Assembly (NCBI GenBank): GCA_036261625.1
Contig: DATAKL010000074.1
Coordinates: 41,790 to 105,789 of the forward strand
Reading direction: 5' to 3'
DNA length: 64,000 nt
Source of the DNA: JAAXKN01 sp036261625
GTDB taxonomy: Bacteria > Bacteroidota > Ignavibacteria > Ignavibacteriales > SURF-24
Made by a program: the position numbers and the translations under genes. Below are positions 44,620 to 53,993 of this stretch, in pieces; position 1 is the first letter of the stretch; every line of letters starts with the position of its first letter. The notes beneath the pieces are model-generated. The model was not told the DNA's origin. It ran no database searches and saw only the letters and a list, made by a program, of their open reading frames with translations.

Positions 44620-47175
44620 TCATTTAAGTAATAACATTTTATTAATTTTTGAAAAAGATTTACCGTCTCTTAATGATCTTCCATCGAATTTATAAAAATA
44701 TATCCCTGATGTAAGGTTTGATGCGTCAAATTCTATATGATGCAGTCCCGCATTCTGCTGCGAGTTCATCAAAGTCTTTATGTTTCTTCCAAGTATATCA
44801 AAGACCTCTATATTGACATAACATAGTTCCGGAAGTGCGTACTTAATTTCCGTAACGGGATTGAACGGATTTGGATAATTCTGATAAAGCATAAATTCTT
44901 CGGGATTTTGCACGTTAGGGTCCTCTACCTGGGACGGCGGATCTTCTTTAACAGAAATGTTATCAAAGTAACAGGTGAGATTGGAAGTTCCGCAGTTCAT
45001 AACAACCCGTGCCAGGTAATCAGTAGGATCGGTCATAACGAATGAATATTTATAGTGAGTCATTTGAGAAGTAAGTACAATTGGACCTGTTTTAGAATAC
45101 ACGACAAAATTTCCGCCGTTTTGAGCTACTCTTGGCTCCATAATACGGTTGCCGGCTGCTCTGGCGTCAAACTCGAATGTATAATGCTTTCCGTTGATTA
45201 TAGGGAAACTTTCCTGGACTAATTGTATATCGGAATAAGCCGTACCGGCATTGGTAACTTTAACAACAAACTCACCATTTTCTACAGTCCCTTGTGCAGC
45301 GGCTCCATTCCTTGCATTAAAGGTCCAATTTGCATTCCCAAGCGAAAAATCCCCGTTCTGCAGCAAATTCTGACCGGCTTGTGTAAACTTTACCTGAACC
45401 TTCTCCTCGTTTGAGTAATCACTTTCTTTTCCTGCGGTGTCGCGGGCAGTTACACGAAAGTAGTAAAGCTTATTGTTTGTCAAATTTGACAGATTAATTG
45501 ACGTGCCCGATGTACTATCGATGGGGGTTACCGGATGAGGCGAAAGTCCCGCATATACGATATATTCTTTAACCGATTTGTCGCCGAATTTATTAAATAT
45601 CAGTGTAACTTTATCTGAATAAGATTCAGCTATCAGATAAGGAACCTTCAAAACACTTTCCCACTCAAAACGGTAAGACCGGTAACATGGCATGCTCTGC
45701 AGGAAATTAGCCTGATATACGGTTTGACCCGAAGGTGTTACTTCATAAGCCTTAGGCAGCGGATTATCTGCCCAATCTATATAGGTATTGCCGTTTGCAA
45801 GGCGCTGGGCGTTTCCCATCCAGTAAGTATAGTAATCCGGGGAGTGGCGGTATTCCCAAACCTTTGTTGCCGTCCAGTTAGTTGTATCCAGTTTGAATTC
45901 AACGACCCTTGAAAAATTTGGAGAGTGAAAGTTCCCGTTGTCAAAGATTGTATACTGGTTCGGTTTTCCGGGAACAGGCCGCAGATTATGCTTATAAGAT
46001 ATGCCATAGGAGTCGTTAACAAGAGTAAACTGATTATGAGCGCCGCCGAATCTCCACATAATTTTACCGGTCTTGCGGTTGATTTTTGTTATTTCACTAA
46101 GGTGTCTGCTGGAAACAACAATATTACTGTCATAATCAATTGCAATTGAATTCATGTGAATATAGTCGATGGTATTGGCCTGGAGATTCTCATGCACTGC
46201 ATCTCTAATATTAAAATTATTCCAGCAATTCCATTGAAAAACAACGTTGTGTTTTTCGTCAAGTTCCTGAATACTGTTTCCAATTACCGTAGCATTAGTT
46301 TGGCCGCCGGAGACTAATTGGCTCATGTCAACAGTGCGATAATCCAATGCGATCATAAGACTGTGGTGGTCGGGCAATAACACGCATTCGTGCTCATCAG
46401 TGCCATATCCATTTCTGCACATTAAAGTATCGATGTTTGTGTATTGTGAATCCATTTCGACAAAGCAGTTAAGATTCTCATATACACGCCGGGTAAGAGT
46501 TCCCGTTGGCTGAACCTTAAAGTCGCGTGTCTGGCTGCTTCCCGGAAACCGTTTGTAAAAATATGGGGTGCCGTCATTTTCCAGTATCATCATATATGAA
46601 GTTCCCCCCCAGTTGGCAATAAATATTTTCCCGGGTGCGGTTTGATTTGAGATAGAAACGCTCATTTTGGGAAAATCGCTTGGAACAGTTACGCCATTTA
46701 TTGATGTAGGCTTTCCGACCGTATTATCTTGGGGAATTGTTTTATTTAAGGCTAAAGAATTATTGTCATCCGAATATGGCTGAAATACTTTAGGATCAAA
46801 TTCCTTAATTGGACTCGTTTCAAATGAAAATGAATACACTTGTCCGGGGGAAAAGAAAGGTGAGGTAATGGAAACATCTACATGCTCTGAAGTTTCGAAT
46901 GCGGATTCCGGTTCAAAAATCACTGTATTTTTAGAAAGTAAGATTTTACCGCTATGGTACCCGCTTTTTGACCCCGTGACTGAAAAAATCATTGATGAAT
47001 TTTTTAGCCGGGATTGATATTTATCGTCTAATTTTACGAAAATTGTTGTATTGACGTGTATAAATTGTGAGCCGGGATCCGGATATAGGTAAAGTATCTC
47101 TTTGGGTTTAACATTTGGAGCGGCGAATGTTGTAATAAATAAGAACAGAGAGAATAAAAGTAATTTTATTTTCAT
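44620..47175 (-). CDS. Secreted arylsulfotransferase-like protein with carbohydrate-binding and T9SS domains
   Basis: The protein has 851 residues. A signal peptide ends near FAAPN, and a Big_5-like domain follows (about 25-120). The ASST propeller (about 165-500) has GTDEHECVLLPDHHSL, IHMNSIAIDYDSNIVVSSRH, SYKHNLRPVPG and QRLANGNTYIDWAD. A fibronectin-III domain (about 515-600) and a CBM4/9-like jelly roll (about 605-750, opening LLQNGDFSLGNANWTF) follow. The type A T9SS tail is NYPNPFNPVTEIKYALPE and ends KMLLLK. The CBM suggests that the sulfate donor or acceptor is a glycan or glycoside. It is upstream in the same operon as the 945-residue paralogue. Confidence 0.87.
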   Translation of the reverse strand: MKIKLLLFSLFLFITTFAAPNVKPKEILYLYPDPGSQFIHVNTTIFVKLDDKYQSRLKNSSMIFSVTGSKSGYHSGKILLSKNTVIFEPESAFETSEHVDVSITSPFFSPGQVYSFSFETSPIKEFDPKVFQPYSDDNNSLALNKTIPQDNTVGKPTSINGVTVPSDFPKMSVSISNQTAPGKIFIANWGGTSYMMILENDGTPYFYKRFPGSSQTRDFKVQPTGTLTRRVYENLNCFVEMDSQYTNIDTLMCRNGYGTDEHECVLLPDHHSLMIALDYRTVDMSQLVSGGQTNATVIGNSIQELDEKHNVVFQWNCWNNFNIRDAVHENLQANTIDYIHMNSIAIDYDSNIVVSSRHLSEITKINRKTGKIMWRFGGAHNQFTLVNDSYGISYKHNLRPVPGKPNQYTIFDNGNFHSPNFSRVVEFKLDTTNWTATKVWEYRHSPDYYTYWMGNAQRLANGNTYIDWADNPLPKAYEVTPSGQTVYQANFLQSMPCYRSYRFEWESVLKVPYLIAESYSDKVTLIFNKFGDKSVKEYIVYAGLSPHPVTPIDSTSGTSINLSNLTNNKLYYFRVTARDTAGKESDYSNEEKVQVKFTQAGQNLLQNGDFSLGNANWTFNARNGAAAQGTVENGEFVVKVTNAGTAYSDIQLVQESFPIINGKHYTFEFDARAAGNRIMEPRVAQNGGNFVVYSKTGPIVLTSQMTHYKYSFVMTDPTDYLARVVMNCGTSNLTCYFDNISVKEDPPSQVEDPNVQNPEEFMLYQNYPNPFNPVTEIKYALPELCYVNIEVFDILGRNIKTLMNSQQNAGLHHIEFDASNLTSGIYFYKFDGRSLRDGKSFSKINKMLLLK

Positions 47176-47591
47176 TTTATACCTTAAGATAAAATTGTTT
47201 TCTTCGTGATTTCATTTAATGATTTGGGAATTGATATAAAAATTCCGGTATTAATGCTTGTCCCCATCCAAAGCCACGTCTGTGCGAATATTGTTAAAAT
47301 GGAAAGCGACTTGATATATGTTAAAGAATATTTATTCAGTTAAGGATTTATTTAATTTTATTTTTGAAGCCGGCGGATAAATTGCGACAGGAAGAATAAA
47401 AAATAATAGGTAAAACAAGCTTAATCGATGGATAACACAACGTAACAACTTTAAGGTTGTCAATATTCATTCCAAGAAAACACTGCGTTTTTAACAAAAA
47501 AACTTGTAATCTGGATTATACAAGGATGTCCTTTTATTAAATCAATAATAAATTATTATCATTTTGATAATTTCCCAAAAATCAGTATCAG
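47176..47591. other. Intergenic region upstream of the arylsulfotransferase pair
   Basis: This is an AT-rich 416-nt region. It should contain the promoter of the pair, but no clear box, hairpin or small gene is visible. Confidence 0.4.
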
Positions 47592-48461
47592 TTAAAGGTA
47601 ATATTTCTCTATTTCTTCAACTAACCCGATGTGAGTTGGCTCCCATTGCAGTTGTTCTCTTGTTAATTTACTTGATGCCGGAGTATCTAATCCGACAAAA
47701 GCACTCATCCAATCAAAATATTTTCCCGTCTCGGCTTTTGATATCGATTTAACGGGCAGATTCAGACCTTTTCCGATAACTTCTGCAATATTTCTAAAAG
47801 GAATTGCCTCGTCACCAAGGGCGTTATAACGGGCGCCTTTTTCAGCTTTTTTGAGGGCAAGGCAGAACAAATGTGCGGCATCCAGCCGATGCACAGCCGA
47901 CCAGCGGTTGCTGCCGTCTTCAACGTATGGAGAAACACCGTTTTTGCGTGCCAGACTGATGATAAATGGAATAAAGCCTTTGGGCTCTTTGTCGTGAACG
48001 CTTCTGGGCAGACGGACTACTGATGCATTGACACCGGATTCCGCCAGGGCCATGGCTGCTGCCTCCGAGGACCGCGGTAAGGAAGGTGCCGTGTCTGTTT
48101 CCGTTAAAAATCCTTTAGGCGAAGGGAATATTCCTGAAGTGATAATAATTGGTTTTAGGGTCCCTTTCAGGATTTCCCCCATTGCTTCAATTGCCGATTT
48201 ATCTATCTCATTTGCCTGATTGTATTGATTAAAATCGTGAATAAATGCCGTGTGAATTACGCCATCTGCCTGCAATACAGCCTGCTTCAAACTTTCCGGA
48301 TCTTCAAGGCTTCCATTGACTGCTTCTGCGCCAAGATCTTCAATTAACTTTGCAGATTTATCCGAACGTGAAAGTCCGAGGACTTCATGGCCTCCGGCTA
48401 TTAATTCGCTTACTATTGCTGAGCCGATATAACCGGAAGCTCCTGTTACAAATACTTTCAT
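47592..48461 (-). CDS. SDR-family NAD-dependent epimerase/reductase
   Basis: This is a 289-residue Rossmann protein. The N-terminal MKVFVTGASGYIGSAI is the glycine-rich cofactor loop. The acidic segment after strand 2 is a basic SRSDKS, which favours NADPH. The middle VIHTAFIHD and IIITSG segments are typical of atypical/extended SDRs. The classical YxxxK catalytic pair is not evident, so it may be an NmrA-like or atypical member. The substrate is unknown. Confidence 0.85.
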   Translation of the reverse strand: MKVFVTGASGYIGSAIVSELIAGGHEVLGLSRSDKSAKLIEDLGAEAVNGSLEDPESLKQAVLQADGVIHTAFIHDFNQYNQANEIDKSAIEAMGEILKGTLKPIIITSGIFPSPKGFLTETDTAPSLPRSSEAAAMALAESGVNASVVRLPRSVHDKEPKGFIPFIISLARKNGVSPYVEDGSNRWSAVHRLDAAHLFCLALKKAEKGARYNALGDEAIPFRNIAEVIGKGLNLPVKSISKAETGKYFDWMSAFVGLDTPASSKLTREQLQWEPTHIGLVEEIEKYYL

Positions 48462-48547
48462 ATATCCCTTTCCCTGATTCTATTATCTTAAATTTTATGA
48501 GCTAATATAATAACATATGCCTGTTCAAAACTTCCCATGCAATTTAA

Positions 48548-48746
48548 CTAAACGGCCGTGAAATCCGCCCTGTGGTCATGGGCCCACTGATAGAATGTCC
48601 GCGCCGGTGATCCGGGAATTTCCTGCACGGAGGAGGTGGCAAATGCCGGATAACCCAGCGTCGCCCGCCAGGCGCCCAATCCGGCCCGTGGCACCAGTAA
48701 CGAGGACTACATCGCGGTGTGACCGCATTTCATTCTTTGATTTCAT
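48548..48746 (-). pseudogene. Internally deleted NmrA/NAD(P)-binding gene remnant
   Basis: From ATG 48746 one frame encodes an N-terminal Rossmann segment VVLVTGATGRIGR. A +1 frame then encodes a coherent C-terminus, GYPAFATSSVQEI followed by GSPARTFYQWAHDHRADF, ending at a TAG at 48548-48550. In NmrA-like reductases these two pieces are separated by about 200 residues, so the middle has been lost and the junction is out of frame. The stretch is clearly GC-richer than its surroundings, which suggests it was acquired from a higher-GC genome. It lies about 86 nt upstream of an intact SDR gene on the same strand. Confidence 0.7.
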
Positions 48747-48912
48747 ACTATTCTATATATACCCTTAATAAAACATCTGTAATTTATATATTTAATTCCT
48801 ATCTGCGCAAATTATAAAATTTATCCGGTATGGATATTTGGTATAATTTGAATTTTTATTTACTTTCGCTGATTGGAGAAATCAGAAATTAAACAGGGAA
48901 AGTTACAAATTT

Positions 48913-49572
48913 ATGGGCGATAAGAATTTTGCTGCCATTTTTGATATGGATGGGGTTATTATTGACAATGCTTTGTATCATGAAAAAGCATGGAAACTGT
49001 TCCTTAAAAGAAGGGGAATTGGTCTTTCAGACAGTGAGTTTAAGGAGACAGTCTTTGGACGAACCGGAAAAGATTGTCTTAAAATACTTTTTAAGGGTAT
49101 AACGGAAACTGAAATAAAAGAATATGCAAAGGAAATTAACGCAATATACAGGAAGGAATATTCACCTTTTGTTGAAGCAACCCCGGGGCTGATTGATTTT
49201 CTTAAAATGCTCAAACAAAATAACATTATTGCCGCAATTGCCACCTCAGCCCCGCCGGTTAATGTGGAATATATTACAGAGACGCTCAACATCCGTGAAT
49301 ATTTTGCAAATACAATTGATGATACTCAGGTTACAAAAGGGAAACCTGACCCGGAAATTTATTTGGCGTCTGCTGAAGCAATAAATTATCAACCTTCACA
49401 ATGTGTAGTATTTGAGGACTCATTATCAGGAATTCAGGCTGCAAAAAATGCAGGAATGAAAGTGGTGGGAGTGGCTACTACACACCATCCTTCGGAGTTG
49501 AAAAATGTTGATCTGGTAATCAAAGATTTTCATGAGCTGGATATTGAAAAGATAAGGGCAATGTTCAAATGA
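48913..49572 (+). CDS. HAD-family phosphatase, beta-phosphoglucomutase-like
   Basis: This 219-residue cytosolic enzyme has motif I FDMDGVIID (nucleophile Asp11, acid Asp13), motif II IATSAPP, the motif III lysine in KGKPDPEIY, and motif IV FEDSLSGIQAAKNAGM. The helical cap begins YHEKAWKLFLKRRGI, as in PGMB and phosphatases of this subclass. It dephosphorylates or isomerises a small sugar phosphate; the exact substrate is open. An AGGGAAA lies about 15 nt upstream of the ATG. Confidence 0.9.
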   Translation: MGDKNFAAIFDMDGVIIDNALYHEKAWKLFLKRRGIGLSDSEFKETVFGRTGKDCLKILFKGITETEIKEYAKEINAIYRKEYSPFVEATPGLIDFLKMLKQNNIIAAIATSAPPVNVEYITETLNIREYFANTIDDTQVTKGKPDPEIYLASAEAINYQPSQCVVFEDSLSGIQAAKNAGMKVVGVATTHHPSELKNVDLVIKDFHELDIEKIRAMFK

Positions 49573-49577
49573 GATTA

Positions 49578-50885
49578 TTATTCCATCTCTATTCCAATTC
49601 CAGTTACCAGCTTCTGTAATAAGTTTAATGTATTTCCGTTTTCGTCGTATGCCGAAAGGAGATTCTTAAATTCTTCGAAAGTCAGCGTTTTTCCACGGCA
49701 TATACTGCACAGATTGCGGATAAAGCCCGACCATTTATCGGCCCCCAGTTGTCTTTCAATTCTGCCGAAAACGTAGGGCCCCTTTGCATATAATACGATT
49801 CCTTTTTCCCTGGAATCGGGAATTGTAATATCGATCAAGGGGATGTCTCTTTCTTTGCCCGCAAATTCCATGTAATTTTGCAGCGGATCACGGAGAGATT
49901 TATTATAGAGTTCCTCTCCCCAGGCGTGCCTGATGTACATAAGCCTGAGATAATGCGGCAGTGAAAGTGAGAGAAGCCAGAAACCCGGTGTACCGTATTT
50001 TGCAAATACCCCGGCACCGATCCACTGCTGTGCTATTGATAAATAAAGGCCGTCACTGAATCCCTTTGCAATATCATTGATTGAGCGGGTGCCGAGCATT
50101 ATGATGCCGCTTCCCGTATTGATCCCTTCAAAATAAGGGATTTCAACGAACCTAAGGCTCTTATAGGGATAATTCCCAAATGCGGTTTCAAAGTAGCCGA
50201 AGGCCTCTTCTGAAAGAGCTAAAATATCTGAGGCAGCAGAATCTGCAGTCATATAATACATACTTATGTTTACGCCCTTGTAATTTATCTGCTTCAGCTT
50301 AATCACATTGGAATTAAGAATAATCAGAGGCAGCTTAAAAACAGGGGTGCGGCTTTCCCAGACATAAGAAGTGAAATTTTCTTTGGTGTAGGAACTTATC
50401 GGGTCCCCGGCCGAAAGAACCAGATATTCTTCCGGGGCAAGAGCTTCAATTCTAAATGGCGCCACCTGGTCAACAATCATCGGATACCACCTGTTGCCCC
50501 GGTCAAATACCATTATTGTATCGCTTAGCATACCCGCCGGTAAGGAGTATTCAAACCTTAAGGAATAAAGATTGCCTGAAGTCAGGCTGTCAGCCGGAAA
50601 GATTAGAAGTGAATCCCTGCCTGTAAACTTAAAAGGCAGGCTGAACCACTCGGAGCCTCTAAGATAACTAATAGAACTTACTTTGGATTCCTGGTTCAGC
50701 AAAAAGCAAAGCATTCCATTGTTGGCATTTACCATGATATTGCATTTCAAAGAAACATCCATAAATTCTGAAGTTTTTGAAACTGCAACCTTAACATCAT
50801 AGGACTTTACAGTTGTTTCTGAAGTTTGACTGTAAACAACCCGGACTAAAAGAAAACAAAGGGTAATGAGGCAAAATGTTCTCAT
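49578..50885 (-). CDS. Exported M1-aminopeptidase-fold protein lacking the zinc site
   Basis: The protein has 435 residues with a signal peptide ending near VYSQ. It has an N-terminal beta domain and then a gluzincin-like domain with the layout of M1 peptidases: EAFGYFETAFGNYPYKSLRFVEIPY, then a GSGIIML strand in place of GAMEN. The expected HELAHQWFG is LSIAQQWIG (282-290): both His and the Glu are replaced by Leu, Gln and Ser. The downstream ligand Glu in WLNEGFA is also gone (WLLSLSL). It should therefore be catalytically dead and perhaps binds peptides or acts as a scaffold. AGGAG supports the ATG. Confidence 0.75.
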   Translation of the reverse strand: MRTFCLITLCFLLVRVVYSQTSETTVKSYDVKVAVSKTSEFMDVSLKCNIMVNANNGMLCFLLNQESKVSSISYLRGSEWFSLPFKFTGRDSLLIFPADSLTSGNLYSLRFEYSLPAGMLSDTIMVFDRGNRWYPMIVDQVAPFRIEALAPEEYLVLSAGDPISSYTKENFTSYVWESRTPVFKLPLIILNSNVIKLKQINYKGVNISMYYMTADSAASDILALSEEAFGYFETAFGNYPYKSLRFVEIPYFEGINTGSGIIMLGTRSINDIAKGFSDGLYLSIAQQWIGAGVFAKYGTPGFWLLSLSLPHYLRLMYIRHAWGEELYNKSLRDPLQNYMEFAGKERDIPLIDITIPDSREKGIVLYAKGPYVFGRIERQLGADKWSGFIRNLCSICRGKTLTFEEFKNLLSAYDENGNTLNLLQKLVTGIGIEME

Positions 50886-51025
50886 TTCAGGGCTCCTCTG
50901 CTTTTTTAAATTGGGAATTTCAGCGGACCGGGATACCCGATAGATTTACTTTATTTAGTATCCCTGCATATAAAATATATTATTTGAAATGAAAAGCAAA
51001 AGCCATAGAGGCTTAATATAAAATA

Positions 51026-52390
51026 TCAGTTATTTGGCATGGGCACGACGGGCAGACTCTCGTGCCCGCTGCTGTCAACAGACTCTACAGCAAAAAAATA
51101 ATTGTCCTTAGAATATGGAATAACGGCCTTTGTGCCGGTAACAAAAATCTTTTTCTGCCACAAAGGCTGATCCGTCTCACGGATCAGTATATTATAGCCG
51201 GCTGGTTTTCTGACGTCGTTAGGTTCTGTCCATTCCAGCTTTGAAAAATTGGACAATTCTTTTAAGTCAATAACAACTTTTTCAGGGGAGGCAGGTGCAA
51301 GTGCCAGGCTTGCAAGTGCAGCAAGGTTCAGGCCTGTAATTTTGGCGGCATAGTCATAGTCGACAAATTCAGGCAAGTCCCCGTATTGAACTCCGTTTTC
51401 GATTCTTGGATCCTGGTGCTGGTGGTTATAGTTTTCATTCATTTCGGTGAACCTGACGGCTGTAAATCCCTCATTATTGAATGGAGTGTGGTCCCCACCG
51501 CGCAGGTAACGGTCTTTCCTGTATATCAGTTTTACTTCAATCTGATCAACATATTTCTCGCCAGTTTCCTTGATATATCTGGCCAGCTGACGCGACCGGC
51601 TGTCGTTCTCACCTCCGGAATATTTCCGGAACTTTGCCATTTCCTCAGTTTCAAAAGCGGGATCTCCCTCGCTGAAAACTCTTACGCGTGTATTATCTCT
51701 TAATGTGGTGCCGTCTGAAAAGCTGTTGCCTACCATATCATTGTTAAACATTGCCGTTACGTTCCAGTTCAGATTTTTTGCTTTTTTGGCCAGAAAGGTT
51801 GAGCCATATAATCCCTGCTCCTCGCCTGAAACAGCAGTAAAAATAATAGTGCAGGGGAATTTTCTTTTCGACATAATTCTTGCCAGCTCAAGCGTGAGTG
51901 CTACACCTGAGGCATCATCGTTTGCTCCGGGAGCGAATGAGGTAGAATCGAGCGCTGCGCCGGCCCTGGAATCGAGGTGAGCGCTCACGATAAGGACCCT
52001 GGTATCCCGTGAATCGGTACCTTTTAATGTTGCCATCACATTTCTTAGTTCTGTCCTCCTGGGGATCCTCCTTCCATCCGGCTCAACAAAAAATGTATCA
52101 AAACCTGTCTCAAACCTTCCGCCGGAATCTTTTGCATATTTTTCAAATTCAGATTTTACCCATTCCTGAGCGGCTCTTAAGCCTTCATTCTGTTTTACTG
52201 ACGGGCTCAATGTGTGCCGGGTTCTGAAACTGACCAGCTTTTCCACAGTACTTTTAATGTTTCCGGCAGATATTTCCTTAATCATTTCACTGATTGAAGG
52301 ATCCTGAGCCGCTAAGATCGGCTGTGCAGAAAGCCGGCAAAAAGGTGCAGTCAAAAGAAAAATAACTGGGAGGAATTTCCATATTTTCAT
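51026..52390 (-). CDS. Exported M28-family metallopeptidase
   Basis: The protein has 454 residues with a signal peptide ending near LSAQ. The M28 zinc site is complete in order: His138 in SAHLDSR, Asp158 in PGANDDASG, the Glu190/Glu191 pair in SGEEQGLYG, and a late His in GGDHTPFNNEG. A C-terminal fibronectin-III-like domain (about 375-450) follows. The family contains aminopeptidases and carboxypeptidases that trim peptides outside the cytoplasm. It lies 140 nt upstream of the inactive M1-like gene on the same strand. Confidence 0.9.
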   Translation of the reverse strand: MKIWKFLPVIFLLTAPFCRLSAQPILAAQDPSISEMIKEISAGNIKSTVEKLVSFRTRHTLSPSVKQNEGLRAAQEWVKSEFEKYAKDSGGRFETGFDTFFVEPDGRRIPRRTELRNVMATLKGTDSRDTRVLIVSAHLDSRAGAALDSTSFAPGANDDASGVALTLELARIMSKRKFPCTIIFTAVSGEEQGLYGSTFLAKKAKNLNWNVTAMFNNDMVGNSFSDGTTLRDNTRVRVFSEGDPAFETEEMAKFRKYSGGENDSRSRQLARYIKETGEKYVDQIEVKLIYRKDRYLRGGDHTPFNNEGFTAVRFTEMNENYNHQHQDPRIENGVQYGDLPEFVDYDYAAKITGLNLAALASLALAPASPEKVVIDLKELSNFSKLEWTEPNDVRKPAGYNILIRETDQPLWQKKIFVTGTKAVIPYSKDNYFFAVESVDSSGHESLPVVPMPNN

Positions 52391-52417
52391 ATTGAGCTCT
52401 ACTAATCTTTTTAAGAA

Positions 52418-53014
52418 TTATTTATTGTCCGAATATCCCAACTTCTCGCCGATTCTAAATTGAACCAATGAAAAGATCAATAAATTGAGGACCAGAATAT
52501 AGATGATGAAACCGGAATTAGCAAAGGTAAGTTCTGTAAGAGTTAATAGCGTAAGGACAATTCCTAAAGGCGCTGCAAGCCATGGCCAGGCTGCTTCTGT
52601 ATCAGGATACTTGTAAGCTTTTACTATCGTTGGAACTGCGGCTAATCCATCGGCAAGAATGCTGAAGGAAATGGCGATATTCCCAACTTTAGTTATCAGC
52701 CATAAAATAAGGCCAAGTATTGAAAGAGCACCGCATGCCAAATCAAACCTTGTTATTTTCCATTCTGATTTTTTATTGACAAAAGATGCGCCAAAAGTCA
52801 GTAAAGGAAGAAAACCAGTCATAAAAGTCATTAAAGATTCCATTCCGACTCCCTGCTTAATTTGCGCGGCAAAAGCTATACAAGGGGCGATGGACCAAAG
52901 CAGAAAGGATACCCGGTTGGGTTTAATTTTTCCTTTAACCGTGTCGGTCAGATAAGCAATTGAGCCTACAGCTCCAACTACGGAACCTATAATGACAAAA
53001 TTAGAACTCAGCAT
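52418..53014 (-). CDS. Polytopic membrane protein with PQ-loop-like repeats
   Basis: The protein has 198 residues with about seven hydrophobic segments. Two segments look like degenerate PQ-loop or SWEET-type repeats: KPNRVSFLLWSIAP near residue 32 and AVPTIVKAYKYPDTEAAWPW near residue 130. Members of this loose group are annotated as hypothetical. Transport of a small solute is possible but not shown. It lies 27 nt upstream of the M28 gene on the same strand. Confidence 0.65.
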   Translation of the reverse strand: MLSSNFVIIGSVVGAVGSIAYLTDTVKGKIKPNRVSFLLWSIAPCIAFAAQIKQGVGMESLMTFMTGFLPLLTFGASFVNKKSEWKITRFDLACGALSILGLILWLITKVGNIAISFSILADGLAAVPTIVKAYKYPDTEAAWPWLAAPLGIVLTLLTLTELTFANSGFIIYILVLNLLIFSLVQFRIGEKLGYSDNK

Positions 53015-53074
53015 ACTCTACATCAAAAATATTCAATATTTAAGGAATTACAATTGCTGCTAATCCGTTTTTTC

Positions 53075-53698
53075 CTATTCATCAACCTGCGGCCGCTCGG
53101 CAATATATTGCAGGACCGGCATTGACCCCACTTCCCAATTGCGGAATGCACGGCGATATATGCGCAGGAATGCGGCAAACAGAATGTAGCCCGCTGCGGC
53201 TCCAGCCGTGTTGAATATTACATCGTTGATGTCGGCCACACGGAATGTCATACCTGCCATGGATCCCGTTATCAGCTGCAGAAACTCTATGGCAATGCTA
53301 AAGAGCATACCTGCAGCAACTACTCTTTTCATGCGAAAATTCGTTATAAACGGCAGTCCGAAGCCGAAGGGCAGCATAAGCAGAACGTTTAGAAGCGAGG
53401 TTTTTATGTCCCCCGGCGTGAGTCTGACAAGAGGAATAAGGTTCAGGCTTTCCCCGGCTTTGAGGCCTTTGAGCATCAGGCCCGGTACAAAATGCTTTAT
53501 AATAAGCAGGGATTGAAATTCGAACAGTGTGTAATCTAAAACCTTATACAGGTAGATATAGAATATTGTGAAGAGCAGCACATATCCAGGAGTCTTCCTT
53601 TTCCTCACCAGAAAAAACGCGGCGATGCCGAGCCAAATCAGGCCCAAAAGAAGTACCGTAGCTCCGGTTACTGCACCGCTTACAATCTTATAATCCAT
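53075..53698 (-). CDS. VanZ-family membrane protein
   Basis: The protein has 207 residues with five hydrophobic segments. The VanZ pattern is clear: NLIPL near residue 85, LLNVLLMLPFGFGLPFI, then IEFLQLITGSMAGMTFRVADINDVIFNTAGAAAGY. VanZ proteins affect glycopeptide susceptibility in some hosts, but most members have no known role. No other van gene is nearby. Confidence 0.88.
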   Translation of the reverse strand: MDYKIVSGAVTGATVLLLGLIWLGIAAFFLVRKRKTPGYVLLFTIFYIYLYKVLDYTLFEFQSLLIIKHFVPGLMLKGLKAGESLNLIPLVRLTPGDIKTSLLNVLLMLPFGFGLPFITNFRMKRVVAAGMLFSIAIEFLQLITGSMAGMTFRVADINDVIFNTAGAAAGYILFAAFLRIYRRAFRNWEVGSMPVLQYIAERPQVDE

Positions 53699-53937
53699 AA
53701 TTATCTTCCCTGCCTTAGGTGGAGTTTATCCCTGTTCAAAAATTTGTTCACGCGAATTTACTCAATTTCAGCATTATTCTAAAGCAGCTTTCCTTATCTT
53801 TGCCGAATACAGCATGGATTAAGGTGAAATTGCCGGGAGGAATGCTGGAATAAGCTGTAAATTTTAATAATTTCCCGAGCTAATGTTACGGCTTCGTATG
53901 AAAGCTAAAAACAAAAAATAATAAACTAACTGGAAAG

Positions 53938-53964
53938 TAAAATATTTTTTCGGCTTATTCGTCT
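53938..53964 (+). promoter_or_regulatory. Putative ECF-type promoter of the sigma-factor operon
   Basis: TAAAAT (53938-53943) and CGTCT (53960-53964) are separated by 16 nt. The 14-nt block CGGCTTATTCGTCT recurs, with one mismatch and the same upstream hexamer and spacing, before the ABC exporter at 56235-56261. CGTCT is a common -10 element of ECF sigma promoters, so autoregulation is likely. It would give a leader of about 23 nt before the ATG. Confidence 0.6.
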
Positions 53965-53993
53965 ATATTAATGGAAGCACTAAAAACAATAAA

